Shown here one piece after another: positions 11,044 through 23,295 of a stretch of 64,000 nt of DNA (its first letter is position 1; every line of letters begins with the position of its first letter). The translations under genes and the position numbers were made by a program. The notes under the pieces are model-generated. The model had not been told where the DNA came from. It worked only from the letters and a program-made list of their open reading frames with translations, and did not search any database. This DNA is from Psychrosphaera algicola. GTDB taxonomy: Bacteria; Pseudomonadota; Gammaproteobacteria; Enterobacterales; Alteromonadaceae. The stretch lies in assembly GCF_028401425.1 (NCBI RefSeq), contig NZ_JAQOMS010000002.1, positions 1,116,001 to 1,180,000 of the forward strand, given 5' to 3'.

Positions 11044-14000
11044 ATGTTGCTATCCGATATTTCAGTTAAGCGCCCCGTCTTTGCGACGGTTGTTAATATG
11101 CTGCTGGTGACCTTTGGTATTGTTGCTTTTTTATGCTGTCGTTACGTCAATATCCAGATATCGATCCGCCAATTGTTTCGGTGAGTACATCTTATCCTTA
11201 GCGCATCGTCTGAAATAATTGAAAGTAAAATAACACAAATACTGGAAAGCCGTATTTCTGGGATTGAAGGGATTAAAAATATCAATTCAACATCTCGTAA
11301 TGGTCGCTCTCAGATCACTATAGAATTTAAAACAACACGTAATATTGACTCAGCGGCGAATGACGTTCGTGAACGTGTTTCCCGAGCACTTAACAACCTC
11401 CCTGACCAAGCGTTACCGCCGGAAGTATTTAAAGCTAACGACGACGAAGACGTAATTGCCTTAGTTTGTTATGAATTCAACCACTATGAACAACTTAGAA
11501 TTAACTGACTACGCCAAACGATACGTGGTTGACCGTATCGCAATTGTTGATGGCGTTGCGCGGGTTCGCTTAGGTGGAGGCCGTGATTATTCGATGAAAG
11601 TTTGGTTAGACCGAGACGCAATGGCAGCGCGAAATGTCACCGTTGCAGATATTGAGAACACACTTCGAAAAGAAAACGTAGAACTGCCTGCCGGCGAAGT
11701 TAAATCCACAGACCGAACCTTTAATGTTCGAATCGAGCGCTCTTATAAAACACCAGAGCAGTATAAGACCTTAGTGGTTGGTCGCGGCGATGATGGTTAT
11801 CTTATTCGATTAGGTGATGTCACTGAGGTTGAACTGACCGCAGAAGATGACGAAAATGCTTTCCGTGGTAATGGCAAAGACATGGTTGGTTTAGGCATAA
11901 TCAAACAATCTAAAGCAAATACCTTAGATGTAGTGCGTGACGCCCGAGCAGCATTAAAACAGTTACAGGAAACATTACCGGAAGGCACACAAATTTCCGA
12001 CTCCTACGACTCTTCCGTTTTTATCGCCAAATCTATCGAAGAAGTATACAGCACGCTCGCAATAGCCATTGCTCTAGTTGTTCTGGTTATCTATTTGTTT
12101 TTGGGGGATGTGCGAGCCACATTTATCCCAGCGATAACCGTTCCAGTCGCCTTAGTTGCCACATTTACCGTGTTGTTAATGCTAGACTTTTCAATCAATT
12201 TATTAACGCTGTTGGCATTGGTCTTGGCTATTGGACTGGTTGTTGATGACTCTATTGTTGTCCTAGAAAATATCTATCGCCGAATTGAATCCGGAGAGTC
12301 CCCTCTACTCGCAGCCTATAACGGCGCAAGAGAAGTCGGTTTTGCCGTAATAGCAACAACCTTAGTATTGGTTTCAGTATTTATTCCATTGGTCTTTTTG
12401 GAGGGGATATTGGCCGGCTTTTTGTCGAATTTGCCATTACCGTCGCCGCTGCGGTGATATTCTCCAGTATCGCAGCACTCACCCTATCGCCGATGTTATG
12501 TTCGAAAATACTGCGACGTAAAAAGCGTGCGTCTAAGTTTGGCCGTTGGCTCGACAATGGTTTTTCTAAATTAGAGAACCGCTACGAAAACCAACTCAAC
12601 TCGACTGTGAGCAACAAGTTTGGGTTGTTAGTGATCATGTCGTTAGCAATTGCAATTATGGTTGGCTTATTCCAAACGATCCCTCAAGAGCTGGCACCAA
12701 AAGAAGACAGAGGCAACTTTTTTGTCATGGTTCGTGGAGCTGAAGGCGCAAGTTACGAAAACAACCTAAAAAATACGGAATTAGTTGAAGAACGCTTACT
12801 GGCCTATTACGACCGTGGCGACTTAAATCGAGTAATCGTCAGAACCCCGGGTTTTGGTGGCAGTGCAGGTATCGCAATTATCGGCATGCCTGATTGGGAA
12901 GAGCGCACTAAATCGACCAGCCAAGTCATGAACGAAATTTCTCAGGAATTACAAGGTTTAACCGATATTAGAGCCTTTGCTATGATGCGAAGCGGCTTAG
13001 GTGGGCGCGGTTTAGGCAGTCCTGTTCAGTTTGTTATTCAAGGCGATACCTACGATGAACTCGCTAAATGGCGCGACATCATCTTAGCGGAAGCACGTAA
13101 AACCCAAATTTACTGCGTCTTGACAGTGACTATAAAGAGACCTTGCCGCAGTTGTTGATCAACATAAACACTGAACGTGCATCAGACTTAGGGGTTTCAG
13201 TATCTGACATCGGTAGTACCTTAGAAGCAATGTTAGGTCAGCGCAGAGCAACAACCTACATTGAACGCGGCGAAGAGTATAATGTACTGCTTGAAGGACG
13301 TGACGAAGCCTTTAATAGCCCGTCAGACCTTGACGGCTTATATGTACGTTCTGCAACAACACAGCAACTGATCCCACTATCGAATTTAGTTGAAGTAAAT
13401 GAAGAAGCAACCGCGAGTCAGTTAAACCGATATAACCGTATGCGCTCAATAACAATTGAGGCCAATTTGGCTGACGGTTATACCCTTGGCCAAGCGCTCG
13501 ACTTCTTAAATAAAGTGGTTAAAGACAATATCACGGGTAGCGTAAATATCGATTACAAAGGGCAGTCGTCGTTGTTTAAAGAATCTGGCAGCTCTATCGC
13601 TTTTGTTATGTTAATGGCGATGGTAGTCACTTATTTAATATTAGCCGCGCAATTTGAAAGCTTTATTCACCCATTAGTTATTATGTTGGCGGTTCCATTG
13701 GCCGCACTGGGTGCAATGTTGGGGCTCAAATTCACCGGAATGACACTTAACATATACAGTCAAATAGGTCTCGTAATGTTGATAGGGTTAGCCGCCAAAA
13801 ATGGAATTTTGATAGTTGAGTTTACCAACCAACTGCGAGACAAAGGTGGTGTATTTAAAGAGTCTCTTATCCAAGCATCAAAACAACGTCTTAGACCTAT
13901 TATCATGACGTCTTTTTCAACAATTATGAGTGCGGTACCACTAATGGTCGCCTCAGGAGCGGGTGCTGAGAGCCGTTCTGTTATTGGTGTGGTGATATTC

Positions 14001-14135
14001 TTTGGCGTTGCATTTTCAACCATCTTGACATTATACGTAATCCCGATGGCCTATTATTGGATTGCGAAAAATACCGGTTCACCATTGGCAATTAGTAACG
14101 AAATAAAACGACAAGAAGAGTTAAAAAAGTCCTAA
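11044..14135 (+). CDS. RND (HAE1/AcrB-type) multidrug efflux pump, several frameshifts
   Basis: About 1030 residues when frames are joined. It starts MLLSDISVKRPVFATVV, the usual N-terminus of inner-membrane RND pumps. The proton-relay aspartates are in the TM4 motif GLVVDDSIVVLEN, and the TM10 lysine is in GLAAKNGILIVEF. Two periplasmic porter/docking regions lie between the helix bundles. Frame breaks occur near 11133, 11200, 11470, 12425 and 13108. The one at 11200 lies where a proline-glycine pair (CCTGG) is expected, and those at 12425 and 13108 are short homopolymers. It forms a two-gene operon with the adaptor. The export substrate cannot be read from sequence. Confidence 0.9.
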
Positions 14136-14154
14136 TACTCTCTAATAAAAAATT

Positions 14155-14182
14155 AAAAAGGAGCTGAATTCAGCTCCTTTTT
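14155..14182 (+). terminator. Rho-independent terminator after RND operon
   Basis: A perfect 28-base palindrome (AAAAAGGAGCTGAA and its complement) ending in a T-run, 20 bases after the stop of the RND pump. As a symmetric structure it may also stop leftward transcription from the oxidoreductase gene. Confidence 0.88.
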
Positions 14183-14258
14183 GTATCTACGTCTCGCCTA
14201 TTATTTGGAGGTTAAAATTTAGCGGTTAAAATTTGTTAATTGTGTTGCGTCGTTTTAT

Positions 14259-15283
14259 TTATTCTAACTTTAGCGTTTTGCCAATTAGACTGCTTTTCTC
14301 CGCTAACTCAAGTATTTTGAGCACATTGACCACGCCTTCTGGATGAACAGGGTTGTCGCCACCGACTCTAATCGCGTTTGCAATGCCTGTATAATATCGT
14401 TGGTAACAGCCCACTTTCGTTGAGATGACTTCGGTTGATTCTTCAGTATAAACACATCCAAACTGTTCTGGAGACTCAACCCCATAGTTGCTGTCTGTTG
14501 GTCTAAGACCATTTTTTAATTGCGCTTCTTGTGGATCAAAACCAGATTTAACAAAGCTCCCTTTGGTACCTTCAACACGAAAACGCTGATTTGGCGCAGC
14601 CGAAAACGAGCTACCATGTAATACGACTTCAAGGTTTTTATAGTGCAACAAAACGTGGAAGTAGTCCGTCGTTTTAGCCCCTCTCTAAGGCACAAACAAC
14701 GAGCTGTCAGCGCGTTCGGTAATCCAAAAAGGCTGATTGCTTGATCAACTAAATGAGCGCCTAAATCAAACCATATGCCCGCTCCCGGCCCCGGCTGTTC
14801 TCGCCATCGTTGTCGCACCGTTGGTCGAAAACGGTCATAGCGAGATTCAAACAAACGAACATCTCCAACCTGCTCATTCGCAAGCAAGCTTTTAACGGTT
14901 AGAAAGTCGCCATCCCAACGTCTATTGTGAAAAACAGACAATAGTAAAGAACGAGATTTGGCGAGTTCAACAAGCGCTTCTGCTGCAATACTTGTGGTCA
15001 CCATTGGTTTTTCAACAACAACATGAATTCCATTTTCCAAACAACACTTAGCCAATGCATAATGCACATCATTTGGTGCCGTTATTATGGCTAGTTCAAT
15101 GTCACCATGAGTTATCAAGTCATAGGCCGACTCAAAAACGGTAACACCGGGAAAGGTCTGTTCAATCAAACTTTTCTGCGAGCTACTAATAACTGAAAAT
15201 TCAAATAGATCGGAGGATTGGATCAGCGGAATGTGAAAGGTCTTAGCGGAATATCCATAACCAACAACACCAACTTTAATCAT
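14259..15283 (-). CDS. Gfo/Idh/MocA oxidoreductase, YdgJ-like (one frameshift)
   Basis: About 341 residues. The N-terminal Rossmann domain begins IKVGVVGYGYSAKTFHIPL and carries the family phrases VVEKPM (about 94-99), HNRRWDGDFLTVK and the putative active-site region FDLGAHLVDQA. The C-terminal domain has the GSFVKSGFDPQE segment seen in E. coli YdgJ. Such enzymes use NAD(P)H on sugars, cyclitols or similar carbonyl compounds; the substrate is unknown. The frame breaks near 14687; restoring a G to a GGGG run joins REGAKTTDYFHVLLHY. It appears monocistronic. Confidence 0.85.
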
Positions 15284-15509
15284 CTATAATTCACCTGTAC
15301 ATAATTATTCATAAATAAACCAACACAAATACAAGGTTAACATGCATGGCTTTTGAATTTTTATTAAAACATTACTCACTAGGAAAATAAGCTTAAAACT
15401 CTCCGCGTAAAAAACATGTGTTGTTATCGCAATTTATCGTCGCTTTTGTTATTTAATAAGATGAACAAAGGAATTAATATAATTGCTTAATCTACGTAAA
15501 AGGAAATTG

Positions 15510-16477
15510 ATGGCACACTTTAAACCAAAACATATAGGCATAATCCTAGGTACATTTTATGGCATCCTTTTTAGAGTTGTTTTAGAATTTGACGCGCTTC
15601 AAAAATTCGGTGGTTTAGTCTCTTTATCCTTTTTATTTCTCGTGCCTTTTATTATTGGATTTATAAGAGTTCATTTTGAGTTAAATCAAAATAAGAATAT
15701 TCGTTATCAGCAAATGGCCACTATTGCTTGGCAACCAATATTTATATGCCTTTTAGTCAGTGTCATCACATTATTGGAAGGCAGTATCTGTGTATTAATA
15801 GCGACACCTGCATTTATGTTTAGTGCGAGTTTAGGCGGTATGGCGGCGGGTTTTGTGCGACAAAAATTTCATCACCATAACAACACACTATCCTGCGTTG
15901 TTGTACTCCCGTTATTCATCGCCCCACTTGAAAATAATTACCTTAGTATGACCTCAACGTACGAAGTATCCAATTCGATAATTATAGATGCGTTCCCCAG
16001 TAAAATTTGGGCGAAATTAGGAAATGTAAACCACATTTTTCCAGACGAATTACCGTTTTCATTTACTGCTTTAATAGGAGTTCCATCGCCAATTTCTGCC
16101 GACATGTCCGGTCAAACCGTCGGCAGTGTAAGAACAAGCACTTGGGAAAAAACGTCGTTTTCAAAGAAGTGATCACTGAATGGACTGAAAATAAAAAAAT
16201 GGCCTATCGGTTTGAAATAGATCCAGACTTGATCCCAAATGATGCGTTAGACAAACATGTCAAGATAGGTGGCGAATACTTTGCCCCGCTTACAGGTTTC
16301 TACCAGATTACGCCTTTACCCAATGGAAAAAGTCAATTAACACTATCGACAACCATAAGAGACAATACCAACTTCGGTATTTATTCAAGAATTTGGGGTG
16401 AATTTATATTTGGGGATTTTCACTCATCTTTATTAGAACTTATGAAAAGCCGCTCAGAAAAAGCACAGGTTAATTGA
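15510..16477 (+). CDS. Membrane protein with C-terminal SRPBCC-like domain (one frameshift)
   Basis: About 322 residues. The N-terminal 130 residues contain four or five hydrophobic helices (for example IGIILGTFYGILFRVVL and FIICLLVSVITLLEG-like segments). The C-terminal half resembles an SRPBCC (START/Bet v1-like) ligand-binding domain, with AFPSKIWAKLGNVNHIF at its start and TLSTTIRDNTNFG near its end. I chose the ATG at 15510 because AGGA lies five bases upstream. The frame breaks near 16150, where one more A in an A5 run gives WEKNVVFKEVITEW. The fusion is unusual and I do not recognise a named family for the membrane part. No operon partner is evident. Confidence 0.65.
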
Positions 16478-16638
16478 TTTTAGAGTATTGATAACAGAAG
16501 TAATAAATTCGCTTTTGGCATTGCCAAAAAGGATATGTCGAATTCTATGGAGATACGATTGAATCTAAACGAATTAAACTTAATAGTCGAAGATGAAAAA
16601 CAGAAAATAAGGAGGATGTCTTGAATAAAATAGGATTG

Positions 16639-16751
16639 GGTGGCAACTCCACCAGCCACATCCCGGCACACGAGTCACTAGCCTTGGCTGCTCCCTTCCG
16701 GGCCTGACCAAGTAAACCAGTTATCGTTGCGAGAGAACCAATGGAGTTACC
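16639..16751 (-). ncRNA. ffs: 4.5S signal recognition particle RNA
   Basis: The minus strand carries the conserved SRP RNA domain IV: CAGGCCCGGAAGGGAGCAGC (GGAA tetraloop and the asymmetric loop that binds Ffh), followed by the CGTGTGCCGGGATG segment found in E. coli 4.5S RNA. The 5' end GGTAACTCCA pairs with TGGAGTTGCC at the 3' end, closing a hairpin of about 113 nt as expected for the small gammaproteobacterial form. The ends are set from this pairing and could differ by a few bases. Confidence 0.95.
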
Positions 16752-16919
16752 ATAACAACTTGCCTATCCAATTGTTAACATTGGTAAGCGGCGCGCATTA
16801 TTACGTAATCCTGTGGAGGAATCAAGGGTAAGTTTATTAACTTATTCCTAAAACTTGGTTTGTCGTTTAACATATTAATTTCTATACTAAAAACAAATGG
16901 TTTGAAGGCTTAACTGTAA
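16752..16919. promoter_or_regulatory. Divergent promoter region of ffs and patatin gene
   Basis: This spacer must contain the promoters for the leftward SRP RNA and the rightward patatin gene. I see no clear consensus boxes, operator palindrome or terminator within it. No open frame of note is present. Confidence 0.35.
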
Positions 16920-18069
16920 ATGTTGTTTAAAGCGACGAAAAAACCCAAAACGTGTGCATTATTATTGACTGGCGGCGGTGCTCGTGCGGCCTATCAGGTC
17001 GGTGTGCTAAAAGCGATTTCATCGAAACTGCCCCGTAATCAAAAGTCGCCGTTTAAGGTAATATCCGGTACGTCTGCAGGTGCAATCAATGCAGTTTCAA
17101 TGGCGTGTTATGCTTCGTGTTTTCACCTTGGGGTGAAAAAACTGAATGGGTATGGAAAAATTTTAGAACTGAACAAGTATATGCAAGCACATGGCGCGGG
17201 GTATTTGGGCATCTAGCATTAAATTACTTATCCAAATTTAGTAAAAAGGAAAACAACGAGCAACGAGTTTATTTGACAATCGCCCCTTACGAAACCTTTT
17301 ACAAGAAGTCATTGACTATAAACGCATCGATCGAAATATTTTATCGGACCATTTAGATGCGGTATCTGTTGCTGCTTCGAGTTATAACAACGGCGACAGT
17401 ATTGCGTTTTTTCAGTCAAGCTCGGCACAAGATTGGAGCCGCGCGAAACGTAAAGGTGTTAAAACTATGTTGTCGACTCGCCACTTAATGGCGTCGGCGG
17501 CCATTCCTTTGGTTTTTCCAAGTGTAAAAATAGACGAACATTATTATGGCGACGGTTCTATACATCAACTGTCGCCATTGAGTCCTTCAATTCATCTTGG
17601 CGCAGACAAAATTCTCATTATAGGTGTCGAGCATCCCGAAAAGGACGATGTTTTAGGCGACCCTGAGTTTTTTCCAAATTCGGCCACCATCACCGGGCAC
17701 TTACTTGACACTGTTTTTACAGACTCTCTTAATTCAGATTTAGAGCGACTAAACAGAATTAACAGCACATTAGAACATGTTCCAGAAAGCAAAACAGACT
17801 TAAAGCCGGTCCATACGTTACTTATTAACCCATCTCGAAATTTTAGCCACATTGCGTCAAATTATTACGATCAAATCCCAAGTGCTATTCGCTTTTTACT
17901 TAAACTGATAGGCGTCAATCGAAATAGTGAATCGACATTAATGAGTTACATACTGTTCGAAAAGCCATTTACCAAAAAGTTGATTGAAATTGGCTATGAA
18001 GATGGTTTAGCAAGACTAGATGAAATCATGGCGTTTTTAGAACTTGAAGAAACGACACAAACAGATTAA
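16920..18069 (+). CDS. Patatin-like phospholipase (two frameshifts)
   Basis: About 383 residues. The oxyanion motif GGGARAAYQVGVL (about 17-29) is followed by the nucleophile elbow GTSAG (about 47-51) and the catalytic aspartate in YYGDGSIHQ, the Ser-Asp dyad of bacterial patatins. These enzymes hydrolyse acyl chains from phospholipids or other lipids, usually in the cytoplasm or at the inner membrane. Frame breaks near 17143 (A6, one short) and 17285 (C4, one short) are repaired to VKKTEWVWKNF and APLRNLLQEV. The C-terminal segment is the alpha-helical tail found in marine gammaproteobacterial homologues. It is flanked by the SRP RNA and the Kef gene and has no operon partner. Confidence 0.88.
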
Positions 18070-18165
18070 GCGACCTGTGGGTCAGAGTCGCTGATTTGGA
18101 TCGTAGATCCTACCGTTCATATGAATAATTCGAGTTAAATCCTTAACTAAATATTGCCGGAGTAA

Positions 18166-20144
18166 TTACCCCGTCATCAAATAACGTTCTACTCGTTCTA
18201 CTCTGCGAGGTTTACCTTTAATTACAATGATGTCCATTGCCTGAATAACGGTTTCAAGCGCTGGGCTTGATAATTCCTTGCCACCGCGTCTTAAACCAAC
18301 AACTTCAACTCGTCGCTCTTCAATTTTTAACTCCGCCAATGATTTGTGCACGGCATACGCCTCGACAGGTATCGCAACGGCATGAATAAACTCCAATAAA
18401 TCACGTCGATCTGCGCTTACTTCAGTGGTGTCACCTGGATAAAAACCATGTAATTCACCATATCGATTTTCGCGCTCTTTTCGTATACGGCGCAAGACTC
18501 TCGACATCGGTACACCGGATTCGAATAACACTTGCGACACCAACATCAAACTACCTTCGAGCGCTTCTGGTACGACTTGGTCCGCGCCATCATCAAGTAT
18601 TGCTTTTAGATGTTCATCGGTTTTGGTCCTCACCATGATACGAGCGGTACTGCCCGACTCTTTTACATTTTGAATGACCATATGTGTTTTTGTAATATCA
18701 CCAAACGTAACAACAACCAACTTAGCATTTTTGACACAGGCGGCTTCCAAAATGGCTTTATCCCTTGCGTGACCGAATTGTACGTTTTCTCCGGCCGCCT
18801 AGGCTTCTGCAACACGCACAGGGTCGACATCTAACGCAATGTATGGCACAGCTTCAGATCTTAAAAATCGGCTTACGGTCTGCCCCACACGGCCAAAACC
18901 ACATATCACTACATGGTTTGCCATGTTTGTTTCAAATTGAACAAATGACTCTTCGACGTCATCTACTTCATGTTTACCAAGCACCCGGTCCACTTTATTA
19001 ACAATGCTTTGGTGACGATTAATAATTGAAGGTGTTACCGCCATACTTAATACACCGATGGCAATCAAAGCCGATGATAAATCTGGTGTAAATAATTCAA
19101 CTTGTTGCGCTAATGCGACAAGAACAAATCCAAACTCGCCCATTTGAAACAACATTAAGCCGGCCGACCAGCCATCTTTACGAGTTTCTCCGGCGAGTAT
19201 AGCAAGTTGTTTGATGACCAGAGTTTTGACGATCAATAAGGTAAACAGTCCCGCTAAAATCCAAGGCCAGTGGCGTAAAATTACGGTAACGTCTAGCTCC
19301 ATCCCAACGCTGATAAAAAACAGACCCATTAAGATATCTCGAAACGGGCGAATATCCGCTTCTAACTGATGTTTGTATTGGCTTTCACTTAACATCATGC
19401 CAGCTAAAAATGCACCCAAGGCCATCGATAGCCCAAAAAGCTGGTAAGTGTACCAGCCATTACAGTGACTAATATGGCAGTTAATACAAAGAGCTCGTCG
19501 GTTCTGACTTGAGCAACTTCGTTAAATACTTTTGGCAGAACCCATTTACCTACCGATAGCAAAATTGCGACAACAACAGCGCCTTTTGCTAACGCCAATA
19601 AAATGACCGTCGCCATATTTTCACTGCCGTCACCTGCCAATAACGGAATTGCGATTAAAAATGGTACTACGGCAATGTCTTGGAATAACAAAATACTAAT
19701 GGCCACTTGGCCGCGTTTTGTCTGAGTAAGCCCTGTTTCATTTAGTGATTTAACGACAACTGCAGTTGATGACAAAGCAAAAATACTGCCGATGACAAAA
19801 GCGATACTCCATGAATGCGTATAAAAATACGAAGGCAACATGACTAACAAAAGAGTAATAATGACTTGCGCGCTGCCCACACCAAATACCAAATGGCGCA
19901 TCGCGATGAGTTTAGGGACTGAGAATTCTAAGCCAAGTGAAAATAGCAAAAACATTATGCCTAGTTCTGCAACCAAGGCGACATCATGGGGATTTTCAAA
20001 AAGAGCAAAGATTTGAGGTCCGGCTACGACGCCCGCTACTAAATACGCCAATATTGGCGGCAATTTTATTCGTTTAAATAACCAAACCGTGAAAACGGAG
20101 ATAAAAAGCAAAAAGACTAATTCGAGAAAAATCCCGTGGGCCAT
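18166..20144 (-). CDS. CPA2 cation:proton antiporter, KefB/KefC type (frameshift plus in-frame TAG)
   Basis: About 659 residues. A 12- to 13-helix Na+/H+ exchanger domain fills residues 1 to about 380 (GIMFLLFSLGLEF, LSSTAVVVKSLNE, LLFQDIAVVPF, GLSMALGAFLAGMMLSE). A TrkA-N (RCK) NAD-binding domain follows with VVICGFGRVGQ, then a TrkA-C-like domain at the C-terminus. Such proteins exchange K+ or Na+ for protons under cytoplasmic nucleotide control. A one-base loss in a T5 run near 19430 breaks the frame. A TAG at 18799-18801 interrupts the RCK domain in frame; the sequence on both sides still aligns as one domain (VAEA / AAGENVQFGHA). Confidence 0.87.
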
Positions 20145-20318
20145 AACGTTTTAGTTCCTTAGTTGGCAAAAGCTTGCCGACAATATTTTGTCAGTTTAGC
20201 AGAGTAATATTACGTTTTTTTATTTTTCTTTACTTTTCATGTTATTACAAGCTTGGCATGAACTTCGCTTATTCCAATTAAGTTTATTTAATTCCGACAT
20301 TAATCCAAAGGGGTCGCA

Positions 20319-21210
20319 GTGGACTATATAAGCCATCTGGATGTTTTAAACCCTGAAGCAAACGCTTCAATTATGGCTAGTTGGACAAATTTTTCCAAGG
20401 AGCGGGATAACAATACGTCGCTAATTGAGCAGTTGCAAACGACGTTGGATATTGAACAGTTATTAGCAATTTACTTAAACGCACTAGCCGGCGTCTATAA
20501 AGTAAATGCGATTCGATTAGAAACGTTCCAAAATACGTTCACAGCTGGAACGCCAAAAGTTGATTCACAAAAGTTAACATTGCCTATTCGTATCGACAAT
20601 AAGCTAATGGGCAAAATAAGCTATTTCACCGACAAAAAGTGACCGACATCCTAATGTCGTCTCTTACAGGCTTTCAAAAGTCGTTAGTGTTTCCACTTAG
20701 AAACGCTTTGGCTTTCTGGCAGCTTCAACAAATGGCATTAAAAGATACATTAACAGGTGTTGGCAATCGCGCAATGTACAATGACGCAATTGCGCGCGCA
20801 ATTCAATACGGAACTCGTTATAAAGAAGACTTCGTATTGATGATACTTGACTTGGACAACTTTAAAAATGTGAATGACAGTTATGGGCATCAAACCGGTG
20901 ATGATATTTTGACGGGTTTCACCCAAGTTGTTTCCGAATGCCTTAGAGCTGAAGACCAAATGTTCCGCTTCGGTGGCGATGAGTTTGCCATTATTTTGGA
21001 TAAACAGGGCCTTGATGCGGCAAAAATTGTTGCTTCACGTATCCACTTTGCCGTTTCGCAACAATCACAATTTATCAAGTATGGTGTAAGTACAAGTATA
21101 GGTTGTGCGTGTTTTAACGTTAACGATACGACTTTAACCCTTTTGCACGTGCAGATAAAGCATTGTACGCCGCAAAATATGCAGGTAAAAACTGCATGAA
21201 AACAGCTTAA
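20319..21210 (+). CDS. Diguanylate cyclase, GGDEF domain (two frameshifts)
   Basis: About 297 residues. An N-terminal GAF-like region of about 130 residues precedes a GGDEF domain with the catalytic motif RFGGDEF, the metal/substrate motif DLDNFKNVND, and an inhibitory I-site RAED five residues upstream of GGDEF. It should therefore make cyclic di-GMP from two GTP and be subject to product inhibition. No membrane segment is seen, so it is probably cytoplasmic. Translation starts at GTG 20319 behind an AAAGGGG element. Frame breaks near 20637 (A5, one short) and near 21142 (T5, one short) are repaired to DKKVTDILMSS and FARADKALYAAKYAGKN, extending the stop to 21210. Confidence 0.88.
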
Positions 21211-21288
21211 CAACGACTACCCCTAGGAGTTGCCCTTCGGGGCGCTCCGCCTAATACTTTTATTTAGCTAATAAAAATCCACTTAATG

Positions 21289-23211
21289 TTATTTAATCGT
21301 AACCGGTGACACGCCGGTTGCTTCAAGTTGACCCAATAATAACTTAGCTAAAGAAAGATAAGCTGGACCTGTTATTTCTCCCGTTACCGCGTCGGCATAC
21401 TGATTATAGGAATAAGTGGTAATAACCGAGTCGGCATATTGACGATAATTTGAGGTTTCATACGGCATGCGTAAACTGACAAAAGAAATGTGCTTTTTAT
21501 TCGATTGGGCGAAACTTAGCAGTCGTTGTAACTTTTCGTCCTGGATTCGCTTATTTTTAGTTAAATTGCCCAATAATTTTTTCAAACGAAGATAGTCATC
21601 CATCCCTCCCATTTCAGCTAAACTTTGTTGCGGCGTAACACTAGTAGCAACAATTGCATCGGCTAGCATAATTTTAGATTCGATTTGTTGTTGGTTTAAC
21701 TCGTAATAAGGAGAACAGTCGACTTTAATCGTGTGACTTAATTTTCTAAACGCCGACAGCATGGCCGCACACTTATCATCGTCTGGCATAAATATCTGAA
21801 GCGTTTTAATTGACTTAGGCAATTCACCACTGCCCTGCAATAGCGTGATTGATGCGTCGGATAACACTTGTTCGTTATCTCTATGTTGCTGCCTACCAAC
21901 GACCTTTTCAGCGGCATTAATTTTAGCACTTAAGGTTTTAGCACTCTCATTACGAGACGTCGTCAACATTTTTGACTTTAGTCTAGCAATTCGAGCATAG
22001 GAGTTTGAAATTTCTTGCTTATCCAAAACACCTGTTTCAACAGCGTTTGACAATTTATCCAACAAGTCATTTAGTTTTGATATTTCGTCTCGATTTCGTA
22101 TTTTAATCGGCATTAACGCGATATCGGCCCCTGCCTTAAACGTTTCTATGACAGCCTCAGATTCCGTAAAAAGTCACTAATGCCTTTCATGTCCAAAGCA
22201 TCCGTGATCACGACACCGTCAAAACCCATTTTTTTCTGAGTAAGTCAGTCAAGATAGCTTTCGACATTGTCGCAGGTTTCATCATCGTATTGCCGCTCTT
22301 ACTGATAAAGGTGCTGCTGTCTAAAGCGGGGAATTGAATATGCGCCGTCATGATCATAGAGACCGCGTTTTTATCGATGGCATATTGAAACGGTGCCAAA
22401 TCGATATTTTTAATCTGTTCTAACGAATGTCCAACAACAGGCAGTCCGGTGTGGCTATCGACATTGGTATCACCATGCCCAGGAAATGTTTTAGAGTTGC
22501 GATAACATTATGCTTTTGCATCGCCGTTAATTGCGCATAAGCCAACTTTGCCACTAATTCTGGTTGTTCGCCAAACGATCTAACATTAATTACAGGGTTG
22601 TCTGCATTAACATTTACATCAACGGTTGGTGCATGATTTACGTTAAAGCCAGTTGCAGCGAGTTCTTTACCGATAATATCACCAGTAATTTTTGCAAATT
22701 TATCATTAAATTTTGCGTAGGTGGCTCCAATGGCCATATTACCGTTGAACGCTGTCGATATCGAACGAGGCAATCGAGCTACCCGACCTCCTTCTTGGTC
22801 GATAGAAATAAACAAAGGTAACTGGCTCGGACTTGATTTTGTCGCTTGTTGAAGTTGATGATTTAGGCTGACAATTTGCGGCAGAGTTTGCAAGTTTTCA
22901 CTAAAAAGTATGACACCGCCAAGATTGTAGTCACTAATCATCTTTGCAAGTTCTGGCGTGAGTGTCGTTAGCGGTTTCCGGCATTTTTCTGGTTGTCCTT
23001 CATCATCACAGTAATAACGAAGATCAAGCATGATCTTTTGCCCAATTAAGTTTTTAACATCCAATTCTGTTGTTGCCATTACTGCATTCTCACCATTGTA
23101 ACTGCACCCTATTATCCCAATAAAACTGACTAAAATTGATAATGTTAACCATCGAACTTTAAACAAACTGAATCTTGAAAAACCAATCATTCTAGACCTT
23201 ATTTTATTCAC
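21289..23211 (-). CDS. Glycoside hydrolase family 3 lipoprotein, NagZ-like (three frameshifts)
   Basis: About 640 residues. A signal peptide ends in the lipobox IIGC (about residues 33-36), so the enzyme is probably a lipoprotein. The GH3 catalytic domain contains IDQEGGRVARL, the substrate-binding phrase KHFPGHGDT with its DSH (repaired frame), and the nucleophile region VVITDALDMKG. This pattern is that of beta-N-acetylhexosaminidases such as NagZ. About 280 further residues form a C-terminal domain absent from the cytosolic recycling enzyme. It may act on peptidoglycan or chitin fragments in the periplasm. Breaks near 22490, 22230 and 22165 each fit a lost T or A in a short run. It is downstream of tilS. 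Confidence 0.85.
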
Positions 23212-23295
23212 AATAACCTTACTAAATCGACTAAACAGTTATCGGTGAATTTATTCACACTTTGTCCCATGCACTGAGTTTTTAACTGCCATTTA

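Noticed and set aside
18069..18115. AGCGAC/GTCGCT and GGATC/GATCC repeats after the patatin gene as terminators
   Set aside because: Neither is followed by a T-run and the stems are only five or six pairs.
21218..21252. GC-rich stem-loop with TTCG loop after the diguanylate cyclase
   Set aside because: The stem contains a bulge and no T-run follows directly; it could be a weak terminator but is not supported well enough to list.
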